Shown one piece after another: positions 15,801 to 27,821 of a stretch of DNA of 64,000 nt. The stretch lies in contig OZ024865.1 in the NCBI GenBank assembly GCA_964017155.1, positions 45,438,051-45,502,050 of the forward strand, given 5' to 3'. Under the pieces are notes generated by a model. The model saw nothing but the letters and a program-made list of their open reading frames with translations, had not been told where the DNA came from and made no database searches. This DNA is from Oasisia sp. SBJ-2009. Taxonomy: Eukaryota > Annelida > Polychaeta > Sabellida > Siboglinidae. Position numbers and translations under genes: made by a program. Each line of letters opens with the position of its first letter. Positions within the stretch are counted from its first letter, which is position 1.

Positions 15801-18305
15801 TATGCTATGACCTCTCTCTCATACCTTCCATTTCTGCTATGGCCTCTCTCTCTCTCATACCTTCCATTTCTGCTATGGCCTCTCTCTCATACCTTCCATT
15901 TCGGCTATGGCCTCTCTCTCATACTTTCCATTTCTGCTATGACATATCTCTCATACCTTCCATTTCTGCTATGGCCTCTCTCTCTCTCCTACCTTCCATC
16001 TCTGCTATGGCCTCTCTCTCCTACCTTCCATCTATGCTATGGCCTCTCTCTCTCCTACCTTCCATCTATGCTATAGCCTCTCTCTCTGTCATACCTTCCA
16101 TCTCTGCTATGGCCTCTCTCTCCTACCTTCCATCTCTGCTATGGCCTCTCTCTCTCTTATACCTTCCATCTCTGCTATGGCCTCTCTCTCTCATACCTTC
16201 CATCTCTGCTATGGCCTCTCTCTCATACCTTCCATCTCTGCTATGGCCTCTCTCTCTCATACATTCCATCTCTGCTATGGCCTCTCTCTCATACCTTCCA
16301 TCTCTGCTATGGCCTCTCTCTATCCTTCCTTCCATCTCTGCTATGGCCTCTCTCTCATACGTTCCATCTCTGTTATGGCCTCTCTCGCATACCTTCCATC
16401 TCTGCTATAGCCTCTCTCTATTCTTCCTTCCATCTCTGCTATGGCCTCTCTCTCATACCTTCCATCTCTGCTATGGCCTGTCTCTCTCTCTCTCATACCT
16501 TCCATCTCTGCTATGGCCTCTCTCTCTCTCTCATACCTTACATCTCTGCTATGGCCTCTCTCTCTGTCATACCTTCCATCTCTACTATGGCCTCTCTCTC
16601 TCTCATACCTTCCATCTCTGCTATGGCCTCTCTCTCATACCTTCCATCTCTGCTATGACCTCTCTCTCTCTTTCTCTCTCTCATACCTTACAACTCTGCT
16701 ATGGCCTCTCTCTCTTTCATACCTTACATCTCTGCTATGACCGCTCTCTCATACCTTCCATCTCTGCTATGGCCTCTCTCTCATACCTTCCATCTCTGCT
16801 ATGGCCTCTCTCTCATACCTTACAACTCTGCTATGGCCTCTCTCTCTTTCATACCTTACATCTCTGCTATGACCGCTCTCTCATACCTTCCATCTCTGCT
16901 ATGGCCTCTCTCTCATACCTTCCATCTCTGCTATGGCCTCTCTCTCATACCTTCCATCTCTGCTATGGCCTCTCTCTCATACCTTCCATCTCTGCTATGG
17001 CCTCTCTCTCTCCTACCTTCCATCTCTGCTATGACCTCTCTCTCTCTCTCTCTCTCTCTCATACCTTCCATCTCTGCTATGGCCTCTCTCTCTCACATAC
17101 CTTACATCTCTGCTATGGCCTCTCTCTCTCATACCTTCCATCTCTGCTATGGCCTCTCTTTCTCATACCTTACATCTCTGCTATGGCCTCTCTCTCTCTC
17201 ATACCTTCCATCTCTGCTATGGCCTCTCTCGCATACCTTCCATCTCTGCTATGACCTCTCTCTCTCTCTCATACCTTACAACTCTGCTATGGCCTCTCTC
17301 TCTTTCATACCTTACATCTCTGCTATGACCGCTCTCTCATACCTTCCATCTCTGCTATGGCCTCTCTCTCATACCTTCCATCTCTGCTATGGCCTTTATC
17401 TCATACCTTCCATCTCTGCTATGACCTCTCTCTCTCTCATACCTTCCATTTCTGCTATGGCTCTCTCTCATACCTTCAATCTCTGCTATGGCCTCTCTCT
17501 CATACCTTCCATTTCTGCTATGACCTCTCTCTCTCATACCTTCCATTTATGCTATGACCTCTCTCTCATACCTTCCATTTCTGCTATGGCCTCTCTCTCT
17601 CTCTCTCATACCTTCCATTTCTGCTATGGCCTCTCTCTCATACCTTCCATTTCTGCTATGGCCTCTCTCTCATACTTTCCATTTCTGCTATGACATCTCT
17701 CTCATACCTTCCATTTCTGCTATGGCCTCTCTCTCTCTCATACCTTCCATTTCGGCTATGGCCTCTCTCTCATACTTTCCATTTCTGCTATGACATCTCT
17801 CTCATACCTTCCATTTCTGCTATGGCCTCTCTCTCTCTCCTACCTTCCATCTCTGCTATGGCCTCTCTCTCCTACCTTCCATCTATGCTATGGCCTCTCT
17901 CTCTCCTACCTTCCATCTATGCTATAGCCTCTCTCTCTGTCATACCTTCCATCTCTGCTATGGCCTCTCTCTCCTACCTTCCATCTCTGCTATGGCCTCT
18001 CTCTCTTATACCTTCCATCTCTGCTATGGCCTCTCTCTCTCATACCTTCCATCTCTGCTATGGCCTCTCTCCCATACCTTCCATCTCTGCTATGGCCTCT
18101 CTCTCTCATACATTCCATCTCTGCTATGGCCTCTCTCTCATATCTTCCATCTCTGCTATGGCCTCTCTCTATCCTTCCTTCCATCTCTGCTATGGCCTCT
18201 CTCTCATACGTTCCATCTCTGTTATGGCCTCTCTCGCATACCTTCCATCTCTGCTATAGCCTCTCTCTATTCTTCCTTCCATCTCTGCTATGGCCTCTCT
18301 CTCAT
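12890..18305. repeat. Higher-order satellite block, copy 2 of the 5.45-kb duplication
   Basis: This is the second copy of the block that begins near 7436. The offset is 5454 bp over the first ~3.6 kb, 5450 bp near 16700 and 5416 bp near 17700, so a few short indels separate the copies. It ends where the variant order diverges, just after the tattcttcc marker near 18270. Confidence 0.85.
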
Positions 18306-21203
18306 ACCTTCCATCTCTGCTATGGCCTCTCTCTCTCTCTCATACCTTCCATCTCTGCTATGGCCTCTCTCTCTCTCATACCTTACATCTCTGCTATGGC
18401 CTCTCTCTCTGTCATACCTTCCATCTCTACTATGGCCTCTCTCTCTCTCATACCTTCCATCTCTGCTATGGCCTCTCTCTCATACCTTCCATCTCTGCTA
18501 TGACCTCTCTCTCTCTTTCTCTCTCTCATACCTTACAACTCTGCTATGGCCTCTCTCTCATACCTTCCATCTCTGCTATGGCCTCTCTCTCATACCTTCC
18601 ATCTCTGCTATGGCCTCTCTCTCTCCTACCTTCCATCTCTGCTATGACCTCTCTCTCTCTCTCTCTCTCTCATACCTTCCATCTCTGCTATGGCCTCTCT
18701 CTCTCACATACCTTACATCTCTGCTATGGCCTCTCTCTCTCATACCTTCCATCTCTGCTATGGCCTCTCTCTCTCATACCTTACATCTCTGCTATGGCCT
18801 CTCTCTCTCTCATACCTTCCATCTCTGCTATGGCCACTCTCGCATACCTTCCATCTCTGCTATGACCTCTCTCTCTCTCTCATACCTTACAACTCTGCTA
18901 TGGCCTCTCTCTCTTTCATACCTTACATCTCTGCTATGACCGCTCTCTCATACCTTCCATCTCTGCTATGGCCTCTCTCTCATACCTTCCATCTCTGCTA
19001 TGGCCTTTATCTCATACCTTCCATCTCTGCTATGACCTCTCTCTCTCTCATACCTTCCATTTCTGCTATGGCTCTCTCTCATACCTTCAATCTCTGCTAT
19101 GGCCTCTCTCTCATACCTTCCATTTCTGCTATGACCTCTCTCTCTCATACCTTCCATTTATGCTATGACCTCTCTCTCATACCTTCCATTTCTGCTATGG
19201 CCTCTCTCTCTCTCTCATACCTACCATTTCTGCTATGGCCTCTCTCTCTCTGATACCTTCCATTTCTGCTATGGCCTCTCTCTCATACCTTCCATTTCGG
19301 CTATGGCCTCTCTCTCATACTTTCCATTTCTGCTATGACATCTCTCTCATACCTTCCATTTCTGCTATGGCCTCTCTCTCTCTCCTACCTTCCATCTCTG
19401 CTATGGCCTCTCTCTCCTACCTTCCATCTATGCTATGGCCTCTCTCTCTCCTACCTTCCATCTATGCTATAGCCTCTCTCTCTGTCATACCTTCCATCTC
19501 TGCTATGGCCTCTCTCTCCTACCTTCCATCTCTGCTATGGCCTCTCTCTCTTATACCTTCCATCTCTGCTATGGCCTCTCTCTCTCATACCTTCCATCTC
19601 TGCTATGGCCTCTCTCTCATACCTTCCATCTCTGCTATGGCCTCTCTCTCTCATACATTCCATCTCTGCTATGGCCTCTCTCTCATATCTTCCATCTCTG
19701 CTATGGCCTCTCTCTATCCTTCCTTCCATCTCTGCTATGGCCTCTCTCTCATACGTTCCATCTCTGTTATGGCCTCTCTCGCATACCTTTCATCTCTGCT
19801 ATGACCTCTCTCTATTCTTCCTTCCATCTCTGCTATGGCCTCTCTCTCATACCTTCCATCTCTACTATGGCCTCTCTCTCTCTCTCATACCTTCCATCTC
19901 TGCTATGGCCTCTCTCTCTCTCATACCTTACATCTCTGCTATGGCCTCTCTCTCATACCTTCCATCTCTGCTATGACCTCTCTCTCTCTTTCTCTCTCTC
20001 ATACCTTACAACTCTGCTATGGCCTCTCTCTCATACCTTCCATCTCTGCTATGGCCTCTCTCTCATACCTTCCATCTCTGCTATGGCCTCTCTCTCTCCT
20101 ACCTTCCATCTCTGCTATGACCTCTCTCTCTCTCTCTCTCTCATACCTTCCATCTCTGCTATGGCCTCTCTCTCTCACATACCTTACATCTCTGCTATGG
20201 CCTCTCTCTCTCATACCTTCCATCTCTGCTATGGCCTCTCTCTCTCATACCTTACATCTCTGCTATGGCCTCTCTCTCTCTCATACCTTCCATCTCTGCT
20301 ATGGCCACTCTCGCATACCTTCCATCTCTGCTATGACCTCTCTCTCTCTCTCATACCTTACAACTCTGCTATGGCCTCTCTCTCTTTCATACCTTACATC
20401 TCTGCTATGGCCTCTCTCTCATACCTTCCATTTCTGCTATGACCTCTCTCTCTCATACCTTCCATTTATGCTATGACCTCTCTCTCATACCTTCCATTTC
20501 TGCTATGGCCTCTCTCTCTCTCTCATACCTTCCATTTCTGCTATGGCCTCTCTCTCATACCTTCCATTTCTGCTATGGCCTCTCTCTCATACTTTCCATT
20601 TCTGCTATGACATCTCTCTCATACCTTCCATTTCTGCTATGGCCTCTCTCTCTCTCATACCTTCCATTTCTGCTATGGCCTCTCTCTCATACCTTCCATT
20701 TCGGCTATGGCCTCTCTCTCATACTTTCCATTTCTGCTATGACATCTCTCTCATACCTTCCATTTCTGCTATGGCCTCTCTCTCTCTCCTACCTTCCATC
20801 TCTGCTATGGCCTCTCTCTCCTACCTTCCATCTATGCTATGGCCTCTCTCTCTCCTACCTTCCATCTATGCTATAGCCTCTCTCTCTGTCATACCTTCCA
20901 TCTCTGCTATGGCCTCTCTCTCCTACCTTCCATCTCTGCTATGGCCTCTCTCTCTTATACCTTCCATCTCTGCTATGGCCTCTCTCTCTCATACCTTCCA
21001 TCTCTGCTATGGCCTCTCTCTCATACCTTCCATCTCTGCTATGGCCTCTCTCTCTCATACATTCCATCTCTGCTATGGCCTCTCTCTCATATCTTCCATC
21101 TCTGCTATGGCCTCTCTCTATCCTTCCTTCCATCTCTGCTATGGCCTCTCTCTCATACGTTCCATCTCTGTTATGGCCTCTCTCGCATACCTTCCATCTC
21201 TGC

Positions 21204-23760
21204 TATAGCCTCTCTCTATTCTTCCTTCCATCTCTGCTATGGCCTCTCTCTCATACCTTCCATCTCTGCTATGGCCTCTCTCTCTCTCTCATACCTTCCA
21301 TCTCTGCTATGGCCTCTCTCTCTCTCATACCTTACATCTCTGCTATGGCCTCTCTCTCTGTCATACCTTCCATCTCTACTATGGCCTCTCTCTCTCTCAT
21401 ACCTTCCATCTCTGCTATGGCCTCTCTCTCATACCTTCCATCTCTGCTATGACCTCTCTCTCTCTTTCTCTCTCTCATACCTTACAACTCTGCTATGGCC
21501 TCTCTCTCTTTCATACCTTACATCTCTGCTATGACCGCTCTCTCATACCTTCCATCTCTGCTATGGCCTCTCTCTCATACCTTCCATCTCTGCTATGGCC
21601 TCTCTCTCATACCTTCCATCTCTGCTATGGCCTCTCTCTCATACCTTCCATCTCTGCTATGGCCTCTCTCTCATACCTCCCATCTCTGATATGGCCTCTC
21701 ACTCATACCTTCCATCTCTGCTATGACCTCTCTCTCTCTCTCTCATACCTTCCATCTCTGCTATGGCCTCTCTCTCTCATACCTTCCATCTCTGCTATGG
21801 CCTCTCTCTCTCATACCTTACATCTCTGCTATGGCCTCTCTCTCTCTCATACCTTCCATCTCTGCTATGGCCACTCTCTCATACCTTCCATCTCTGCTAT
21901 GACCTCTCTCTCTCTCTCTCTCATACCTTACAACTCTGCTATGGCCTCTCTCTCTTTCATACCTTACATCTCTGCTATGACCGCTCTCTCATACCTTCCA
22001 TCTCTGCTATGGCCTCTCTCTCATACCTTCCATCTCTGCTATGGCCTTTATCTCATACCTTCCATCTCTGCTATGACCTCTCTCTCTCTCTCTCTCTCTC
22101 TCTCATACCTTCCATTTCTGCTATGGCTCTCTCTCATACCTTCAATCTCTGCTATGGCCTCTCTCTCATACCTTCCATTTCTGCTATGACCTCTCTCTCT
22201 CATACCTTCCATTTATGCTATGACCTCTCTCTCATACCTTCCATTTCTGCTATGGCCTCTCTCTCTCTCTCATACCTTCCATTTGTGCTATGGCCTCTCT
22301 CTCATACCTTCCATTTCTGCTATGGCCTCTCTCTCATACTTTCCATTTCTGCTATGACATCTCTCTCATACCTTCCATTTCTGCTATGGCCTCTCTCTCT
22401 CTCATACCTTCCATTTCTGCTATGGCCTCTCTCTCATACCTTCCATTTCTGCTATGGCCTCTCTCTCATACTTTCCATTTCTGCTATGACACCTCTCTCA
22501 TACCTTCCATTTCTGCTATGGCCTCTCTCTCTCTCCTACCTTCCATCTCTGCTATGGCCTCTCTCTCCTACCTTCCATCTATGCTATGGCCTCTCTCTCT
22601 CCTACCTTCCATCTATGCTATGGCCTCTCTCTCTCATGCCTTCCATCTCTGCTATGGCCTCTCTCTCCTACCTTCCATCTCTGCTATGGCCTCTCTCTCT
22701 TATACCTTCCATCTCTGCTATGGCCTCTCTCTCTCATACATTCCATCTCTGCTATGGCCTCTCTCTCATACCTTCCATCTCTCCTATGGCCTCTCTCTCA
22801 TACGTTCCATCTCTGTTATGGCCTCTCTCGCATACCTTCCATCTCTGCTATAGCCTCTCTCTATTCTTCCTTCCATCTCTGCTATGGCCTCTCTCTCATA
22901 CCTTCCATCTCTGCTATGGCCTCTCTCTCTCTCATACCTTCCATCTCTGCTATGGCCTCTCTCTCTCTCATACCTTACATCTCTGCTATGGCCTCTCTCT
23001 CTGTCATACCTTCCATCTCTACTATGGCCTCTCTCTCTCTCTCTCATACCTTCCATCTCTGCTATGGCCTCTCTCTCATACCTTCCATCTCTGCTATGAC
23101 CTCTCTCTCTCTTTCTCTCTCTCATACCTTACAACTCTGCTATGGCCTCTCTCTCTTTCATACCTTACATCTCTGCTATGACCGCTCTCTCATACCTTCC
23201 ATCTCTGCTATGGCCTCTCTCTCATACCTTCCATCTCTGCTATGGCCTCTCTCTCATACCTTCCATCTCTGCTATGGCCTCTCTCTCATACCTTCCATCT
23301 CTGCTATGGCCTCTCTCTCATACCTCCCATCTCTGATATGGCCTCTCACTCATACCTTCCATCTCTGCTATGGCCTCTCTCTCTCTCTCCTACCTTCCAT
23401 CTCTGCTATGACCTCTCTCTCTCTCTCTCATACCTTCCATCTCTGCTATGGCCTCTCTCTCTCATACCTTCCATCTCTGCTATGGCCTCTCTCTCTCATA
23501 CCTTACATCTCTGCTATGGCCTCTCTCTCTCTCATACCTTCCATCTCTGCTATGGCCACTCTCTCATACCTTCCATCTCTGCTATGACCTCTCTCTCTCT
23601 CTCTCTCATACCTTACAACTCTGCTATGGCCTCTCTCTCTTTCATACCTTACATCTCTGCTATGACCGCTCTCTCATAACTTCCATCTCTGCTATGGCCT
23701 CTCTCTCATACCTTCCATCTCTGCTATGGCCTTTATCTCATACCTTCCATCTCTGCTATG

Positions 23761-23800
<40 letters not shown>

Positions 23801-25447
23801 CCTTCCATTTCTGCTATGGCTCTCTCTCATACCTTCAATCTCTGCTATGGCCTCTCTCTCATACCTTCCATTTCTGCTATGACCTCTCTCTCTCATACCT
23901 TCCATTTATGCTATGACCTCTCTCTCATACCTTCCATTTCTGCTATGGCCTCTCTCTCTCTCTCATACCTTCCATTTGTGCTATGGCCTCTCTCTCATAC
24001 CTTCCATTTCTGCTATGGCCTCTCTCTCATACTTTCCATTTCTGCTATGACATCTCTCTCATACCTTCCATTTCTGCTATGGCCTCTCTCTCTCTCATAC
24101 CTTCCATTTCTGCTATGGCCTCTCTCTCATACCTTCCATTTCTGCTATGGCCTCTCTCTCATACTTTCCATTTCTGCTATGACACCTCTCTCATACCTTC
24201 CATTTCTGCTATGGCCTCTCTCTCTCTCCTACCTTCCATCTCTGCTATGGCCTCTCTCTCCTACCTTCCATCTATGCTATGGCCTCTCTCTCTCCTACCT
24301 TCCATCTATGCTATGGCCTCTCTCTCTCATGCCTTCCATCTCTGCTATGGCCTCTCTCTCCTACCTTCCATCTCTGCTATGGCCTCTCTCTCTTATACCT
24401 TCCATCTCTGCTATGGCCTCTCTCTCTCATACATTCCATCTCTGCTATGGCCTCTCTCTCATACCTTCCATCTCTGCTATGGCCTCTCTCTCATACGTTC
24501 CATCTCTGTTATGGCCTCTCTCGCATACCTTCCATCTCTGCTATAGCCTCTCTCTATTCTTCCTTCCATCTCTGCTATGGCCTCTCTCTCATACCTTCCA
24601 TCTCTGCTATGGCCTCTCTCTCTCTCATACCTTCCATCTCTGCTATGGCCTCTCTCTCTCTCTCTCATACCTTACATCTCTGCTATGGCCTCTCTCTCTG
24701 TCATACCTTCCATCTCTACTATGGCCTCTCTCTCTCTCTCTCTCATACCTTCCATCTCTGCTATGGCCTCTCTCTCATACCTTCCATCTCTGCTATGACC
24801 TTTCTCTCTCTCATACCTTACAACTCTGCTATGGCCTCTCTCTCTTTCATACCTTACATCTCTGCTATGACCGCTCTCTCATACCTTCCATCTCTGCTAT
24901 GGCCTCTCTCTCATACCTTCCATCTCTGCTATGGCCTCTCTCTCATACCTTCCATCTCTGCTATGGCCTCTCTCTCATACCTTCCATCTCTGCTATGGCC
25001 TCTCTCTCATACCACCCATCTCTGATATGGCCTCTCACTCATACCTTCCATCTCTGCTATGGCCTCTCTCTCTCTCTCCTACCTTCCATCTCTGCTATGA
25101 CCTCTCTCTCTCTCTCTCATACCTTCCATCTCTGCTATGGCCTCTCTCTCTCATACCTTCCATCTCTGCTATGGCCTCTCTCTCTCATACCTTACATCTC
25201 TGCTATGGCCTCTCTCTCTCTCATACCTTCCATCTCTGCTATGGCCACTCTCTCATACCTTCCATCTCTGCTATGACCTCTCTCTCTCTCTCTCATACCT
25301 TACAACTCTGCTATGGCCTCTCTCTCTTTCATACCTTACATCTCTGCTATGACCGCTCTCTCATACCTTCCATCTCTGCTATGGCCTCTCTCTCATACCT
25401 TCCATCTCTGCTATGGCCTTTATCTCATAACTTCCATCTCTGCTATG

Positions 25448-25485
<38 letters not shown>

Positions 25486-25570
25486 CCTTCCATTTCTGCT
25501 ATGGCTCTCTCTCATACCTTCAATCTCTGCTATGGCCTCTCTCTCATACCTTCCATTTCTGCTATGACCT
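21204..25570. repeat. Three tandem higher-order satellite copies, ~1.65-1.69 kb each
   Basis: The tatagcctctctctattc marker lies near 21204, 22849 and 24542, giving spacings of about 1645 and 1693 bp. The variants between the markers follow the same order: catacctcccatctctgata, the accgctctctcat unit, ccatttgtgc and gacacctctctc. The third copy is incomplete. Copy edges are approximate. Confidence 0.8.
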
Positions 25571-25868
25571 CTCTCTCATACCTTCCATTTCTGCTATGGC
25601 CTCTCTCTCTCATACCTTCCATCTCTGCTATGGTCTCTCTCTCTCATACCTTACATCTCTGCTATGGCCTCTCTCTCTCTCATACCTTCCATCTCTGCTA
25701 TGGCCACTCTCTCATACCTTCCATCTCTGCTATGACCTCTCTCTCTCTTTCATACCTTACATCTCTGCTATGACCGCTCTCTCATACCTTCCATCTCTGC
25801 TATGGCCTCTCTCTCATACCTTCCATCTCTGCTATGGCCTTTATCTCATACCTTCCATCTCTGCTATG

Positions 25869-25902
<34 letters not shown>

Positions 25903-26759
25903 CCTTCCATTTCTGCTATGGCTCTCTCTCATACCTTCAATCTCTGCTATGGCCTCTCTCTCATACCTTCCATTTCTGCTATGACCTCTCTCTCTCATAC
26001 CTTCCATTTATGCTATGACCTCTCTCTCATACCTTCCATTTCTGCTATGGCCTCTCTCTCTCTCATACCTTCCATTTCTGCTATGGCCTCTCTCTCATAC
26101 CTTCCATTTCTGCTATGGCCTCTCTCTCATACTTTCCATTTCTGCTATGGCCTCTCTCTCTCTCTCATACCTTCCATTTCTGCTATGGCCTCTCTCTCAT
26201 ACCTTCCATTTCTGCTATGGCCTCTCTCTCATACTTTCCATTTCTGCTATGACATCTCTCTCATACCTTCCATTTCTGCTATGGCCTCTCTCTCTCTCCT
26301 ACCTTCCATCTCTGCTATGGCCTCTCTCTCCTACCTTCCATCTATGCTATGGCCTCTCTCTCTCCTACCTTCCATCTATGCTATGGCCTCTCTCTCTCTC
26401 ATACCTTCCATCTCTGCTATGGCCTCTCTCTCCTACCTTCCATCTCTGCTATGGCCTCTCTCTCTCTTATACCTTCCATCTCTGCTATGGCCTCTCTCTC
26501 TCTCATACCTTCCATCTCTGCTATGGCCTCTCTCTCATACCTTCCATCTCTGCTATGGCCTCTCTCTCTCATACATTCCATCTCTGCTATGGCCTCTCTC
26601 TCATACTTTCCATCTCTGCTATGGCCTCTCTCTCATACCTTCCATCTCTGCTATGGCCTCTCTCTCATACCTTCCATCTCTGCTATGGCCTCTCTCTCAT
26701 ACCTTCCATCTCTGCTATGGCCTCTCTCATACCTTCCATCTCTGCTATGGCCTCTCTCT

Positions 26760-27490
26760 CCTACCTTCCATCTCTGCCATGGCCTCTCTCTCTCCTTCCT
26801 TCCATCTCTGCCATGGCCTCTCTCTCCTACCTTCCATCTCTGCCATGGCCTCTCTCTCTCCTACCTTTCATCTCTGCCACGGCCTCATTCTCATACCTTT
26901 CATCTCTGCCACGGCCTCACTCTCATACGTTGCATCTCTGCCACGGCCTCACTCTCACACCTTGCATCTCTGCCACGGCCTCACTCTCACACCCTTCATA
27001 TCTGCCACGGCCTCACTCTCACACCTTTCATCTCTGCCACGGCCTCACTCTCACACCTTTCATCGCTGCCATGGCCTCACTCTCATACCTTTCATCTCTG
27101 CCACAGCCTCACTCTCACACCTTTCATCTCTGCCACGGCCTCACTCTCACACCTTTCATCTCTGCCATGGCCTCACTCTCATACCTTTCATCTCTGCCAC
27201 AGCCTCACTCTCACACCTTTCATCTCTGCCACAGCCTCACTCTCACATCTTTCATCTCTGCCACAGCCTCACTCTCATACCTTTCATCTCTGCCACAGCA
27301 TCACTCTCATACCTTTCATCTCTGCCACAGCCTCACTCTCACACCTTTCATCTCTGCCACAGCCTCACTCTCACACCTTTCATCTCTGCCACAGCCTCAC
27401 TCTCATACCTTTCATCTCTGCCACGGCCTCACTCTCATACCTGCCATCTCTGTCATGACCTCTCTCCTACCTGCCATCCTTACGATGTCA
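26760..27490. repeat. Diverged right edge of the minisatellite array
   Basis: From about 26770 the unit changes to a distinct class (cctttcatctctgccacg then gcctcactctcac). The TATGG core becomes CATGG, then CACGG and CACAG, while the 32-bp period is kept with little TC-length variation. The array then breaks down at 27440-27490. Edge-specific variants like these are typical of satellite margins that escape homogenisation. Confidence 0.9.
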
Positions 27491-27673
27491 TAGGCTTGAT
27501 TTTGCTCTTTAAGATTGATTTTGCTCCATAACATTGATTTTGTATACTGAAAACTCTCTCTCCATTACATGCTCCTGGGACACCTTACAGGGTGTATCAA
27601 GGAAATAATGTAATCAGTTAAGTGGGTCCTTTTGTGGTAAAAACCTTTGACATTTTTACAACAGATTCTGTTG

Positions 27674-27785
27674 AATGGTGGATTTTATTAGCTCTTAATC
27701 ACAATGAAAAAGTTCCCTTCGTTTAATATGTTTAATGGTGGATTTTATTAGCACTTAATCACAGTGAAAAAGTTTCCTTCATTTA
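27674..27785. repeat. 58-bp direct duplication beside an MMAB exon
   Basis: The segment aatggtggattttattag and its continuation, about 58 bp in all, occurs twice in tandem with a few substitutions. It ends about 37 bp before the acceptor of the first visible MMAB exon. The rest of 27491-27821 is AT-rich, intron-like sequence with no other recognisable feature. Confidence 0.85.
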
Positions 27786-27821
27786 TTATTGATAGCAAAT
27801 TAACCTGGTTGTACCTCACAG

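Larger units (their letters stand above)
1..27490. repeat. Giant ~32-bp minisatellite array with higher-order structure
   Basis: The whole stretch is tandem copies of a unit that reads ataccttccatctctgct followed by atggcctctctctc (32 bp). Units of 32, 34, 36 bp and more arise by gain or loss of TC dinucleotides. The + strand is strongly pyrimidine-rich. Variants (tatgacc, tatagcc, ccatttctgc, cttccttcc, ccttacatc) recur in the same order, so units are grouped into higher-order blocks. A marker variant, ctctctattcttcctt, occurs 17 times at spacings of roughly 0.9 to 1.9 kb. Long open frames on both strands only reflect a unit that lacks stop codons; stops appear where variants create TGA or TAG. 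The array runs off the left edge. No gene is visible within it. Confidence 0.98.

Noticed and set aside
1..27490. CRISPR-like array
   Set aside because: There are no unique spacers between repeats, the units are contiguous, and the surrounding genes are eukaryotic.
118..27531. Dozens of long open frames in the satellite (up to 558 codons, Ser/Leu-rich on +, Arg/Glu-rich on -)
   Set aside because: They follow automatically from a repeat unit without stop codons. All forward frames give the same peptides in rotation, and no homology or splice structure supports them.
27491..27821. Search for the missing upstream MMAB exon just left of 27822
   Set aside because: No frame encodes a TKTGDKG-like loop. 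Only a 58-bp duplication and AT-rich intron sequence are present.
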